From Coriaria nepalensis (taxonomy: Eukaryota; Streptophyta; Magnoliopsida; Cucurbitales; Coriariaceae): a stretch of DNA of 64,000 bases. Each line of letters opens with the position of its first letter. Position 1 is the stretch's first letter. The notes beneath the pieces were generated by a model. The model searched no databases. It saw only the letters and a program-made list of their open reading frames with translations, and had not been told where the DNA came from. Location: the NCBI GenBank assembly GCA_027186245.1, contig CP114489.1, positions 6,393,501 through 6,457,500 on the forward strand. Direction: 5' to 3'. A program made the position numbers and the translations under genes. Shown here piece after piece: positions 52,429-64,000 of this stretch.

Positions 52429-54415
52429 GAATTCTATTTTCGTACTTCAAACACGAGTTTTGTGCACAACGTGCTATTCGTCTTTGGGGGATGCATGTGC
52501 ATTTGTTTCACCTTAAGGGGGTGTGAATGATTTCACTAAAGGCCAATGAATAATATGAAGGCGATTCAATGAATTCTATTTTCGTACTTTAAACATGAGT
52601 CTTGTGCTCAACATGCCTTGGTCTTTAGGAGATGCGTGTGCATTTGTTCCTCTTTAAAATCATATCAATGGGTCACCTAGAGCCACTGAATCATATGAAG
52701 GCGATTCGAACAAATTCTATTTTCGTACTTCAAATATGAGTTTCGTGCATAACACGCTATTGGTATTTGGGGGATGCATGTGCACTTGTTTCACTTTAAA
52801 ATGATGTCAATGAGTCACCTAAATCCAATGAATCATGTGAAGGTGATTAGAACGAATTCTATTTTCGTACTTCAAACATGGGTTTCGTGCACAACATGCT
52901 ATTGGTATTCCGGGGATGCATGTGCATTTGTTTCACTGTAAAATGATGTGAATGAGTCACCTAAAACCAATTAATCATATAAAAGTGATTCGAACGAATT
53001 CTATTTTCGTACTTCAAGCACGAGTTTCGTGCACAACATGCTATTAGTATTTGGGGGATGCTTGTGTATTTGTTTCGCCTTTAAAATGATGTGAATGAGT
53101 CACCTAAGGCTAATGAATCATATGAAGGTGATTGAAACGAATTCTATTTTTGTAATTCAAACACATGTTTTATGCGCAACATGCTGTTGATATTCGGGGG
53201 ATGCATGTGCACTTGTTTCACTTTAAAATGATGTCAATGAGTCACCTAAAGCCAATGAATCATGTGACGGTGATTAGAACGAATTCTATTTTCGTACTTC
53301 AAACATGAGTTTCGTGCACAACACGCTATTGATATTCGGGCGATGCATGTGCGTTTGTTTCACCTTAAAATGATGGGAATGAGTCACGTAAAGCCAATGA
53401 ATAATATGAAGGCGATTCAAATGAATTCTATTTTCGTACTTCAAACATGAATTTGGTGCACAACATGCTATTGGTATTTGGGGGATGTGTGTGCTTTTGT
53501 TTCACCTTAAGGGGGTGTGAATGATTCACTAAAGGCCAATGAATAATATGAAGGCGATTCAATGAATTCTATTTTCGTACTTTAAACATGAGTCTTGTGC
53601 TCAACATGCCTTGGTCTTTAGGAGATGCGTGTGCATTTGTTCCTCTTTAAAATCATATCAATGGGTCACCTAGAGCCACTGAATCATATGAAGGCGATTC
53701 GAACAAATTCTATTTTCGTACTTCAAATATGAGTTTCGTGCATAACATGCTATTGGTATTTGGGGGATGCATGTGCACTTGTTTCACTTTAAAATGATGT
53801 CAATGAGTCACCTAAATCCAATGAATCATGTGAAAGTGATTCGAACAATTTCTATTTTCGTACCTCAAGCACGAGTTTCGTGCACAACATGCTATTAGTA
53901 TTTGGGGGATGCTTGTGTATTTGTTTCACCTTAAAATGACGTGAATGAGTCACCTGAAGCCAATGAATAATATGAAGGTAATTCGAACAAATTCTATTTT
54001 CGTAGCTCAAACACGAATTTCGTGCACAACATGTTATTAGTATTTCGGGGATGCATGTGCATTTGTTTAACCTTAAAATGATGTGAATGAGTCATCTAAA
54101 GCCAATGAATAATATGAAAGGTGATTCAAACGAATTCTATCTTCGTACTTCAAACATGAATTTGGTGCACAACATGCTATTGGTATTTGGGGGATGTGTG
54201 TGCTTTTGTTTCACCTTAAAATCATGTGAATAAGTCACCTAAAGCAAATGATTCTTATGAAGGTGATTCGAACGAATTACATTTTCGTACTTCAAGCACG
54301 AGTTTGGTGGACAACCTGCTTTTTGCATTTAGGGGATACGTGTGTATTTGTTTCACCTTAAAATCATGGCAATGTGTCGCCTAAATCTAATGAATCATAT
54401 GAAGGCGATTCGAAC
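52429..54415 (+). repeat. HOR unit 28: standard 14-mer with one extra T in m1
   Basis: Length 1987 bp although m12 has G4: m1 carries a one-base insertion (GAATGATTTCAC instead of GAATGATTCAC, near 52531), making it 142 bp. Confidence 0.95.
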
Positions 54416-56401
54416 GAATTCTATTTTCGTACTTCAAACACGAGTTTTGTGCACAACGTGCTATTCGTCTTTGGGGGATGCATGTGCATTTGTTTCACCT
54501 TAAGGGGGTGTGAATGATTCACTAAAGGCCAATGAATAATATGAAGGCGATTCAATGAATTCTATTTTCGTACTTTAAACATGAGTCTTGTGCTCAACAT
54601 GCCTTGGTCTTTAGGAGATGCGTGTGCATTTGTTCCTCTTTAAAATCATATCAATGGGTCACCTAGAGCCACTGAATCATATGAAGGCGATTCGAACAAA
54701 TTCTATTTTCGTACTTCAAATATGAGTTTCGTGCATAACACGCTATTGTTATTTGGGGGATGCATGTGCACTTGTTTCACTTTAAAATGATGTCAATGAG
54801 TCACCTAAATCCAATGAATCATGTGAAGGTGATTAGAACGAATTCTATTTTCGTACTTCAAACATGGGTTTCGTGCACAACATGCTATTGGTATTCCGGG
54901 GATGCATGTGCATTTGTTTCACTGTAAAATGATGTGAATGAGTCACCTAAAACCAATTAATCATATAAAAGTGATTCGAACGAATTCTATTTTCGTACTT
55001 CAAGCACGAGTTTCGTGCACAACATGCTATTAGTATTTGGGGGATGCTTGTGTATTTGTTTCGCCTTTAAAATGATGTGAATGAGTCACCTAAGGCTAAT
55101 GAATCATATGAAGGTGATTGAAACGAATTCTATTTTTGTAATTCAAACACATGTTTTATGCGCAACATGCTGTTGATATTCGGGGGATGCATGTGCACTT
55201 GTTTCACTTTAAAATGATGTCAATGAGTCACCTAAAGCCAATGAATCATGTGACGGTGATTAGAACGAATTCTATTTTCGTACTTCAAACATGAGTTTCG
55301 TGCACAACACGCTATTGATATTCGGGCGATGCATGTGCGTTTGTTTCACCTTAAAATGATGGGAATGAGTCACGTAAAGCCAATGAATAATATGAAGGCG
55401 ATTCAAATGAATTCTATTTTCGTACTTCAAACATGAATTTGGTGCACAACATGCTATTGGTATTTGGGGGATGTGTGTGCTTTTGTTTCACCTTAAGGGG
55501 GTGTGAATGATTCACTAAAGGCCAATGAATAATATGAAGGCGATTCAATGAATTCTATTTTCGTACTTTAAACATGAGTCTTGTGCTCAACATGCCTTGG
55601 TCTTTAGGAGATGCGTGTGCATTTGTTCCTCTTTAAAATCATATCAATGGGTCACCTAGAGCCACTGAATCATATGAAGGCGATTCGAACAAATTCTATT
55701 TTCGTACTTCAAATATGAGTTTCGTGCATAACATGCTATTGGTATTTGGGGGATGCATGTGCACTTGTTTCACTTTAAAATGATGTCAATGAGTCACCTA
55801 AATCCAATGAATCATGTGAAAGTGATTCGAACAATTTCTATTTTCGTACCTCAAGCACGAGTTTCGTGCACAACATGCTATTAGTATTTGGGGGATGCTT
55901 GTGTATTTGTTTCACCTTAAAATGACGTGAATGAGTCACCTGAAGCCAATGAATAATATGAAGGTAATTCGAACAAATTCTATTTTCGTAGCTCAAACAC
56001 GAATTTCGTGCACAACATGTTATTAGTATTTCGGGGATGCATGTGCATTTGTTTAACCTTAAAATGATGTGAATGAGTCATCTAAAGCCAATGAATAATA
56101 TGAAAGGTGATTCAAACGAATTCTATCTTCGTACTTCAAACATGAATTTGGTGCACAACATGCTATTGGTATTTGGGGGATGTGTGTGCTTTTGTTTCAC
56201 CTTAAAATCATGTGAATAAGTCACCTAAAGCAAATGATTCTTATGAAGGTGATTCGAACGAATTACATTTTCGTACTTCAAGCACGAGTTTGGTGGACAA
56301 CCTGCTTTTTGCATTTAGGGGATACGTGTGTATTTGTTTCACCTTAAAATCATGGCAATGTGTCGCCTAAATCTAATGAATCATATGAAGGCGATTCGAA
56401 C
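54416..56401 (+). repeat. HOR unit 29: standard 14-mer
   Basis: Length 1986 bp, G4 in m12. T54749 in m3, the same substitution as in unit 26, exactly 5959 bases (three units) further on. Confidence 0.95.
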
Positions 56402-58387
56402 GAATTCTATTTTCGTACTTCAAACACGAGTTTTGTGCACAACGTGCTATTCGTCTTTGGGGGATGCATGTGCATTTGTTTCACCTTAAGGGGGTGTGAA
56501 TGATTCACTAAAGGCCAATGAATAATATGAAGGCGATTCAATGAATTCTATTTTCGTACTTTAAACATGAGTCTTGTGCTCAACATGCCTTGGTCTTTAG
56601 GAGATGCGTGTGCATTTGTTCCTCTTTAAAATCATATCAATGGGTCACCTAGAGCCACTGAATCATATGAAGGCGATTCGAACAAATTCTATTTTCGTAC
56701 TTCAAATATGAGTTTCGTGCATAACACGCTATTGGTATTTGGGGGATGCATGTGCACTTGTTTCACTTTAAAATGATGTCAATGAGTCACCTAAATCCAA
56801 TGAATCATGTGAAGGTGATTAGAACGAATTCTATTTTCGTACTTCAAACATGGGTTTCGTGCACAACATGCTATTGGTATTCCGGGGATGCATGTGCATT
56901 TGTTTCACTGTAAAATGATGTGAATGAGTCACCTAAAACCAATTAATCATATAAAAGTGATTCGAACGAATTCTATTTTCGTACTTCAAGCACGAGTTTC
57001 GTGCACAACATGCTATTAGTATTTGGGGGATGCTTGTGTATTTGTTTCGCCTTTAAAATGATGTGAATGAGTCACCTAAGGCTAATGAATCATATGAAGG
57101 TGATTGAAACGAATTCTATTTTTGTAATTCAAACACATGTTTTATGCGCAACATGCTGTTGATATTCGGGGGATGCATGTGCACTTGTTTCACTTTAAAA
57201 TGATGTCAATGAGTCACCTAAAGCCAATGAATCATGTGACGGTGATTAGAACGAATTCTATTTTCGTACTTCAAACATGAGTTTCGTGCACAACACGCTA
57301 TTGATATTCGGGCGATGCATGTGCGTTTGTTTCACCTTAAAATGATGGGAATGAGTCACGTAAAGCCAATGAATAATATGAAGGCGATTCAAATGAATTC
57401 TATTTTCGTACTTCAAACATGAATTTGGTGCACAACATGCTATTGGTATTTGGGGGATGTGTGTGCTTTTGTTTCACCTTAAGGGGGTGTGAATGATTCA
57501 CTAAAGGCCAATGAATAATATGAAGGCGATTCAATGAATTCTATTTTCGTACTTTAAACATGAGTCTTGTGCTCAACATGCCTTGGTCTTTAGGAGATGC
57601 GTGTGCATTTGTTCCTCTTTAAAATCATATCAATGGGTCACCTAGAGCCACTGAATCATATGAAGGCGATTCGAACAAATTCTATTTTCGTACTTCAAAT
57701 ATGAGTTTCGTGCATAACATGCTATTGGTATTTGGGGGATGCATGTGCACTTGTTTCACTTTAAAATGATGTCAATGAGTCACCTAAATCCAATGAATCA
57801 TGTGAAAGTGATTCGAACAATTTCTATTTTCGTACCTCAAGCACGAGTTTCGTGCACAACATGCTATTAGTATTTGGGGGATGCTTGTGTATTTGTTTCA
57901 CCTTAAAATGACGTGAATGAGTCACCTGAAGCCAATGAATAATATGAAGGTAATTCGAACAAATTCTATTTTCGTAGCTCAAACACGAATTTCGTGCACA
58001 ACATGTTATTAGTATTTCGGGGATGCATGTGCATTTGTTTAACCTTAAAATGATGTGAATGAGTCATCTAAAGCCAATGAATAATATGAAAGGTGATTCA
58101 AACGAATTCTATCTTCGTACTTCAAACATGAATTTGGTGCACAACATGCTATTGGTATTTGGGGGATGTGTGTGCTTTTGTTTCACCTTAAAATCATGTG
58201 AATAAGTCACCTAAAGCAAATGATTCTTATGAAGGTGATTCGAACGAATTACATTTTCGTACTTCAAGCACGAGTTTGGTGGACAACCTGCTTTTTGCAT
58301 TTAGGGGATACGTGTGTATTTGTTTCACCTTAAAATCATGGCAATGTGTCGCCTAAATCTAATGAATCATATGAAGGCGATTCGAAC
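56402..58387 (+). repeat. HOR unit 30: standard 14-mer
   Basis: Length 1986 bp, G4 in m12, no private change noticed. Confidence 0.96.
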
Positions 58388-60373
58388 GAATTCTATTTTC
58401 GTACTTCAAACACGAGTTTTGTGCACAACGTGCTATTCGTCTTTGGGGGATGCATGTGCATTTGTTTCACCTTAAGGGGGTGTGAATGATTCACTAAAGG
58501 CCAATGAATAATATGAAGGCGATTCAATGAATTCTATTTTCGTACTTTAAACATGAGTCTTGTGCTCAACATGCCTTGGTCTTTAGGAGATGCGTGTGCA
58601 TTTGTTCCTCTTTAAAATCATATCAATGGGTCACCTAGAGCCACTGAATCATATGAAGGCGATTCGAACAAATTCTATTTTCGTACTTCAAATATGAGTT
58701 TCGTGCATAACACGCTATTGGTATTTGGGGGATGCATGTGCACTTGTTTCACTTTAAAATGATGTCAATGAGTCACCTAAATCCAATGAATCATGTGAAG
58801 GTGATTAGAACGAATTCTATTTTCGTACTTCAAACATGGGTTTCGTGCACAACATGCTATTGGTATTCCGGGGATGCATGTGCATTTGTTTCACTGTAAA
58901 ATGATGTGAATGAGTCACCTAAAACCAATTAATCATATAAAAGTGATTCGAACGAATTCTATTTTCGTACTTCAAGCACGAGTTTCGTGCACAACATGCT
59001 ATTAGTATTTGGGGGATGCTTGTGTATTTGTTTCGCCTTTAAAATGATGTGAATGAGTCACCTAAGGCTAATGAATCATATGAAGGTGATTGAAACGAAT
59101 TCTATTTTTGTAATTCAAACACATGTTTTATGCGCAACATGCTGTTGATATTCGGGGGATGCATGTGCACTTGTTTCACTTTAAAATGATGTCAATGAGT
59201 CACCTAAAGCCAATGAATCATGTGACGGTGATTAGAACGAATTCTATTTTCGTACTTCAAACATGAGTTTCGTGCACAACACGCTATTGATATTCGGGCG
59301 ATGCATGTGCGTTTGTTTCACCTTAAAATGATGGGAATGAGTCACGTAAAGCCAATGAATAATATGAAGGCGATTCAAATGAATTCTATTTTCGTACTTC
59401 AAACATGAATTTGGTGCACAACATGCTATTGGTATTTGGGGGATGTGTGTGCTTTTGTTTCACCTTAAGGGGGTGTGAATGATTCACTAAAGGCCAATGA
59501 ATAATATGAAGGCGATTCAATGAATTCTATTTTCGTACTTTAAACATGAGTCTTGTGCTCAACATGCCTTGGTCTTTAGGAGATGCGTGTGCATTTGTTC
59601 CTCTTTAAAATCATATCAATGGGTCACCTAGAGCCACTGAATCATATGAAGGCGATTCGAACAAATTCTATTTTCGTACTTCAAATATGAGTTTCGTGCA
59701 TAACATGCTATTGGTATTTGGGGGATGCATGTGCACTTGTTTCACTTTAAAATGATGTCAATGAGTCACCTAAATCCAATGAATCATGTGAAAGTGATTC
59801 GAACAATTTCTATTTTCGTACCTCAAGCACGAGTTTCGTGCACAACATGCTATTAGTATTTGGGGGATGCTTGTGTATTTGTTTCACCTTAAAATGACGT
59901 GAATGAGTCACCTGAAGCCAATGAATAATATGAAGGTAATTCGAACAAATTCTATTTTCGTAGCTCAAACACGAATTTCGTGCACAACATGTTATTAGTA
60001 TTTCGGGGATGCATGTGCATTTGTTTAACCTTAAAATGATGTGAATGAGTCATCTAAAGCCAATGAATAATATGAAAGGTGATTCAAACGAATTCTATCT
60101 TCGTACTTCAAACATGAATTTGGTGCACAACATGCTATTGGTATTTGGGGGATGTGTGTGCTTTTGTTTCACCTTAAAATCATGTGAATAAGTCACCTAA
60201 AGCAAATGATTCTTATGAAGGTGATTCGAACGAATTACATTTTCGTACTTCAAGCACGAGTTTGGTGGACAACCTGCTTTTTGCATTTAGGGGATACGTG
60301 TGTATTTGTTTCACCTTAAAATCATGGCAATGTGTCGCCTAAATCTAATGAATCATATGAAGGCGATTCGAAC
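58388..60373 (+). repeat. HOR unit 31: standard 14-mer
   Basis: Length 1986 bp, G4 in m12, no private change noticed. Confidence 0.96.
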
Positions 60374-62359
60374 GAATTCTATTTTCGTACTTCAAACACG
60401 AGTTTTGTGCACAACGTGCTATTCGTCTTTGGGGGATGCATGTGCATTTGTTTCACCTTAAGGGGGTGTGAATGATTCACTAAAGGCCAATGAATAATAT
60501 GAAGGCGATTCAATGAATTCTATTTTCGTACTTTAAACATGAGTCTTGTGCTCAACATGCCTTGGTCTTTAGGAGATGCGTGTGCATTTGTTCCTCTTTA
60601 AAATCATATCAATGGGTCACCTAGAGCCACTGAATCATATGAAGGCGATTCGAACAAATTCTATTTTCGTACTTCAAATATGAGTTTCGTGCATAACACG
60701 CTATTGGTATTTGGGGGATGCATGTGCACTTGTTTCACTTTAAAATGATGTCAATGAGTCACCTAAATCCAATGAATCATGTGAAGGTGATTAGAACGAA
60801 TTCTATTTTCGTACTTCAAACATGGGTTTCGTGCACAACATGCTATTGGTATTCCGGGGATGCATGTGCATTTGTTTCACTGTAAAATGATGTGAATGAG
60901 TCACCTAAAACCAATTAATCATATAAAAGTGATTCGAACGAATTCTATTTTCGTACTTCAAGCACGAGTTTCGTGCACAACATGCTATTAGTATTTGGGG
61001 GATGCTTGTGTATTTGTTTCGCCTTTAAAATGATGTGAATGAGTCACCTAAGGCTAATGAATCATATGAAGGTGATTGAAACGAATTCTATTTTTGTAAT
61101 TCAAACACATGTTTTATGCGCAACATGCTGTTGATATTCGGGGGATGCATGTGCACTTGTTTCACTTTAAAATGATGTCAATGAGTCACCTAAAGCCAAT
61201 GAATCATGTGACGGTGATTAGAACGAATTCTATTTTCGTACTTCAAACATGAGTTTCGTGCACAACACGCTATTGATATTCGGGCGATGCATGTGCGTTT
61301 GTTTCACCTTAAAATGATGGGAATGAGTCACGTAAAGCCAATGAATAATATGAAGGCGATTCAAATGAATTCTATTTTCGTACTTCAAACATGAATTTGG
61401 TGCACAACATGCTATTGGTATTTGGGGGATGTGTGTGCTTTTGTTTCACCTTAAGGGGGTGTGAATGATTCACTAAAGGCCAATGAATAATATGAAGGCG
61501 ATTCAATGAATTCTATTTTCGTACTTTAAACATGAGTCTTGTGCTCAACATGCCTTGGTCTTTAGGAGATGCGTGTGCATTTGTTCCTCTTTAAAATCAT
61601 ATCAATGGGTCACCTAGAGCCACTGAATCATATGAAGGCGATTCGAACAAATTCTATTTTCGTACTTCAAATATGAGTTTCGTGCATAACATGCTATTGG
61701 TATTTGGGGGATGCATGTGCACTTGTTTCACTTTAAAATGATGTCAATGAGTCACCTAAATCCAATGAATCATGTGAAAGTGATTCGAACAATTTCTATT
61801 TTCGTACCTCAAGCACGAGTTTCGTGCACAACATGCTATTAGTATTTGGGGGATGCTTGTGTATTTGTTTCACCTTAAAATGACGTGAATGAGTCACCTG
61901 AAGCCAATGAATAATATGAAGGTAATTCGAACAAATTCTATTTTCGTAGCTCAAACACGAATTTCGTGCACAACATGTTATTAGTATTTCGGGGATGCAT
62001 GTGCATTTGTTTAACCTTAAAATGATGTGAATGAGTCATCTAAAGCCAATGAATAATATGAAAGGTGATTCAAACGAATTCTATCTTCGTACTTCAAACA
62101 TGAATTTGGTGCACAACATGCTATTGGTATTTGGGGGATGTGTGTGCTTTTGTTTCACCTTAAAATCATGTGAATAAGTCACCTAAAGCAAATGATTCTT
62201 ATGAAGGTGATTCGAACGAATTACATTTTCGTACTTCAAGCACGAGTTTGGTGGACAACCTGCTTTTTGCATTTAGGGGATACGTGTGTATTTGTTTCAC
62301 CTTAAAATCATGGCAATGTGTCGCCTAAATCTAATGAATCATATGAAGGCGATTCGAAC
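60374..62359 (+). repeat. HOR unit 32: standard 14-mer
   Basis: Length 1986 bp, G4 in m12, no private change noticed. Confidence 0.96.
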
Positions 62360-64000
62360 GAATTCTATTTTCGTACTTCAAACACGAGTTTTGTGCACAA
62401 CGTGCTATTCGTCTTTGGGGGATGCATGTGCATTTGTTTCACCTTAAGGGGGTGTGAATGATTCACTAAAGGCCAATGAATAATATGAAGGCGATTCAAT
62501 GAATTCTATTTTCGTACTTTAAACATGAGTCTTGTGCTCAACATGCCTTGGTCTTTAGGAGATGCGTGTGCATTTGTTCCTCTTTAAAATCATATCAATG
62601 GGTCACCTAGAGCCACTGAATCATATGAAGGCGATTCGAACAAATTCTATTTTCGTACTTCAAATATGAGTTTCGTGCATAACACGCTATTGGTATTTGG
62701 GGGATGCATGTGCACTTGTTTCACTTTAAAATGATGTCAATGAGTCACCTAAATCCAATGAATCATGTGAAGGTGATTAGAACGAATTCTATTTTCGTAC
62801 TTCAAACATGGGTTTCGTGCACAACATGCTATTGGTATTCCGGGGATGCATGTGCATTTGTTTCACTGTAAAATGATGTGAATGAGTCACCTAAAACCAA
62901 TTAATCATATAAAAGTGATTCGAACGAATTCTATTTTCGTACTTCAAGCACGAGTTTCGTGCACAACATGCTATTAGTATTTGGGGGATGCTTGTGTATT
63001 TGTTTCGCCTTTAAAATGATGTGAATGAGTCACCTAAGGCTAATGAATCATATGAAGGTGATTGAAACGAATTCTATTTTTGTAATTCAAACACATGTTT
63101 TATGCGCAACATGCTGTTGATATTCGGGGGATGCATGTGCACTTGTTTCACTTTAAAATGATGTCAATGAGTCACCTAAAGCCAATGAATCATGTGACGG
63201 TGATTAGAACGAATTCTATTTTCGTACTTCAAACATGAGTTTCGTGCACAACACGCTATTGATATTCGGGCGATGCATGTGCGTTTGTTTCACCTTAAAA
63301 TGATGGGAATGAGTCACGTAAAGCCAATGAATAATATGAAGGCGATTCAAATGAATTCTATTTTCGTACTTCAAACATGAATTTGGTGCACAACATGCTA
63401 TTGGTATTTGGGGGATGTGTGTGCTTTTGTTTCACCTTAAGGGGGTGTGAATGATTCACTAAAGGCCAATGAATAATATGAAGGCGATTCAATGAATTCT
63501 ATTTTCGTACTTTAAACATGAGTCTTGTGCTCAACATGCCTTGGTCTTTAGGAGATGCGTGTGCATTTGTTCCTCTTTAAAATCATATCAATGGGTCACC
63601 TAGAGCCACTGAATCATATGAAGGCGATTCGAACAAATTCTATTTTCGTACTTCAAATATGAGTTTCGTGCATAACATGCTATTGGTATTTGGGGGATGC
63701 ATGTGCACTTGTTTCACTTTAAAATGATGTCAATGAGTCACCTAAATCCAATGAATCATGTGAAAGTGATTCGAACAATTTCTATTTTCGTACCTCAAGC
63801 ACGAGTTTCGTGCACAACATGCTATTAGTATTTGGGGGATGCTTGTGTATTTGTTTCACCTTAAAATGACGTGAATGAGTCACCTGAAGCCAATGAATAA
63901 TATGAAGGTAATTCGAACAAATTCTATTTTCGTAGCTCAAACACGAATTTCGTGCACAACATGTTATTAGTATTTCGGGGATGCATGTGCATTTGTTTAA
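62360..64000 (+). repeat. HOR unit 33: partial, cut by the window end
   Basis: 1641 bp: m1-m11 complete and the first 82 bases of m12 (from 63919), with G4. Nothing indicates that the array is ending. Confidence 0.96.

Larger units (their letters stand above)
1..64000 (+). repeat. Satellite DNA array with 14-monomer higher-order repeat
   Basis: The window is filled from end to end with head-to-tail monomers of 141-144 bp, all in one orientation, about 451 in total including partial ones at both edges. Most monomers start with GAATTC and share a scaffold such as TATTTTCGTACTTCAAACA, TTTCACCTTAAAATGATG and AATGAATCATATGAAGG. Fourteen diagnosable types recur in a fixed order, giving a unit of 1986/1987 bp with 7-monomer and 28-monomer variants. 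Copies of the unit are nearly identical, with only a handful of private substitutions noticed over 64 kb, while different monomer types are clearly diverged. That pattern is the mark of recent homogenisation at the level of the higher-order unit, as in centromeric satellites. No array edge, inversion or inserted sequence is present. A centromeric role is inference; the repeat structure is directly seen. Confidence 0.98.

Noticed and set aside
1..64000. CRISPR array
   Set aside because: Repeats are contiguous 141-144-bp monomers related along their whole length, with no unique spacers and no cas genes.
1..64000. CENP-B box (TTCGNNNNANNCGGG core)
   Set aside because: TTCG is frequent but never seen with A and CGGG at the required spacing on the plus strand, and no CCCG was seen for the reverse orientation.
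1..64000. Promoters, ribosome binding sites, terminators, origins
   Set aside because: AT-rich words and short hairpins repeat with every monomer and are not tied to any gene; nothing supports regulatory use.
1..64000. Transposon, viral or telomeric sequence
   Set aside because: No terminal repeats, target-site duplications, coding domains or short telomere-type repeats were found; every stretch is assigned to a satellite monomer.
1..64000. Assembly artefact from collapsed or looped repeats
   Set aside because: Not excluded, but units carry scattered private changes, mixed lengths and non-periodic rearrangements, which a mechanical repetition of one read would not give.
1..64000. Firm assignment to Tenebrio molitor or Palorus
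   Set aside because: Only the monomer length (about 142 bp) and the frequent EcoRI site are suggestive; I cannot compare sequences, and the strong divergence between monomer types does not match the homogeneous satellite I recall for Tenebrio molitor.

Overview
The whole 64,000-base window is one uninterrupted array of satellite DNA. I see no gene, RNA gene, transposon, telomere repeat or unique sequence. The base unit is a monomer of 141-144 bp (about 40% GC in the copy I counted) that usually opens with GAATTC. About 451 monomers lie head to tail on the same strand. This organisation is eukaryotic and typical of centromeric or pericentromeric heterochromatin. The species cannot be fixed from the sequence. 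Major satellites of about 142 bp are known from tenebrionid beetles (Tenebrio molitor, Palorus ratzeburgii), but that is a match in length and EcoRI character only, recalled from memory.

The monomers are of 14 recognisable types (m1 to m14) and are arranged as a higher-order repeat (HOR). The standard unit is m1-m2-m3-m4-m5-m6-m7-m8-m9-m10-m11-m12-m13-m14, 1986 or 1987 bp. Monomer types differ strongly from one another, while copies of the whole unit are almost base-for-base identical. The 14-mer consists of two 7-monomer halves of 993 bp (m1-m7) and 993/994 bp (m8-m14). m9 is identical to m2, and m8, m10 and m11 look like chimeras of other types, so the second half appears to be a recombined product of the same monomer set.

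Layout: units 1-3 (1-4955) are irregular and include the most diverged copy (unit 1) and a 993-bp heptamer. Units 4-11 (4956-20851) are eight regular 1987-bp copies. Units 12-24 (20852-46470) are a patchwork: two units with an alternative second half, a 3973-bp tandem segmental duplication, an off-register 210-bp deletion with a 3-bp microhomology, a 28-monomer expanded unit, two contracted 7-monomer units, and a patch of m7 sequence copied into an m14. Units 25-33 (46471-64000) are regular again, with a G4 rather than a G5 run in m12.

Nothing in the window works as a gene system. The interest is in how the array evolves: nested repeat orders (142 bp, 993 bp, 1987 bp, locally 3973 bp), visible expansion and contraction products of unequal exchange, and short hairpin-capable dyads recurring at fixed positions. 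Unit and monomer coordinates were obtained by following the GAATTC-like start of each monomer through the window by eye. Monomer coordinates are given in full for unit 5 as the reference.
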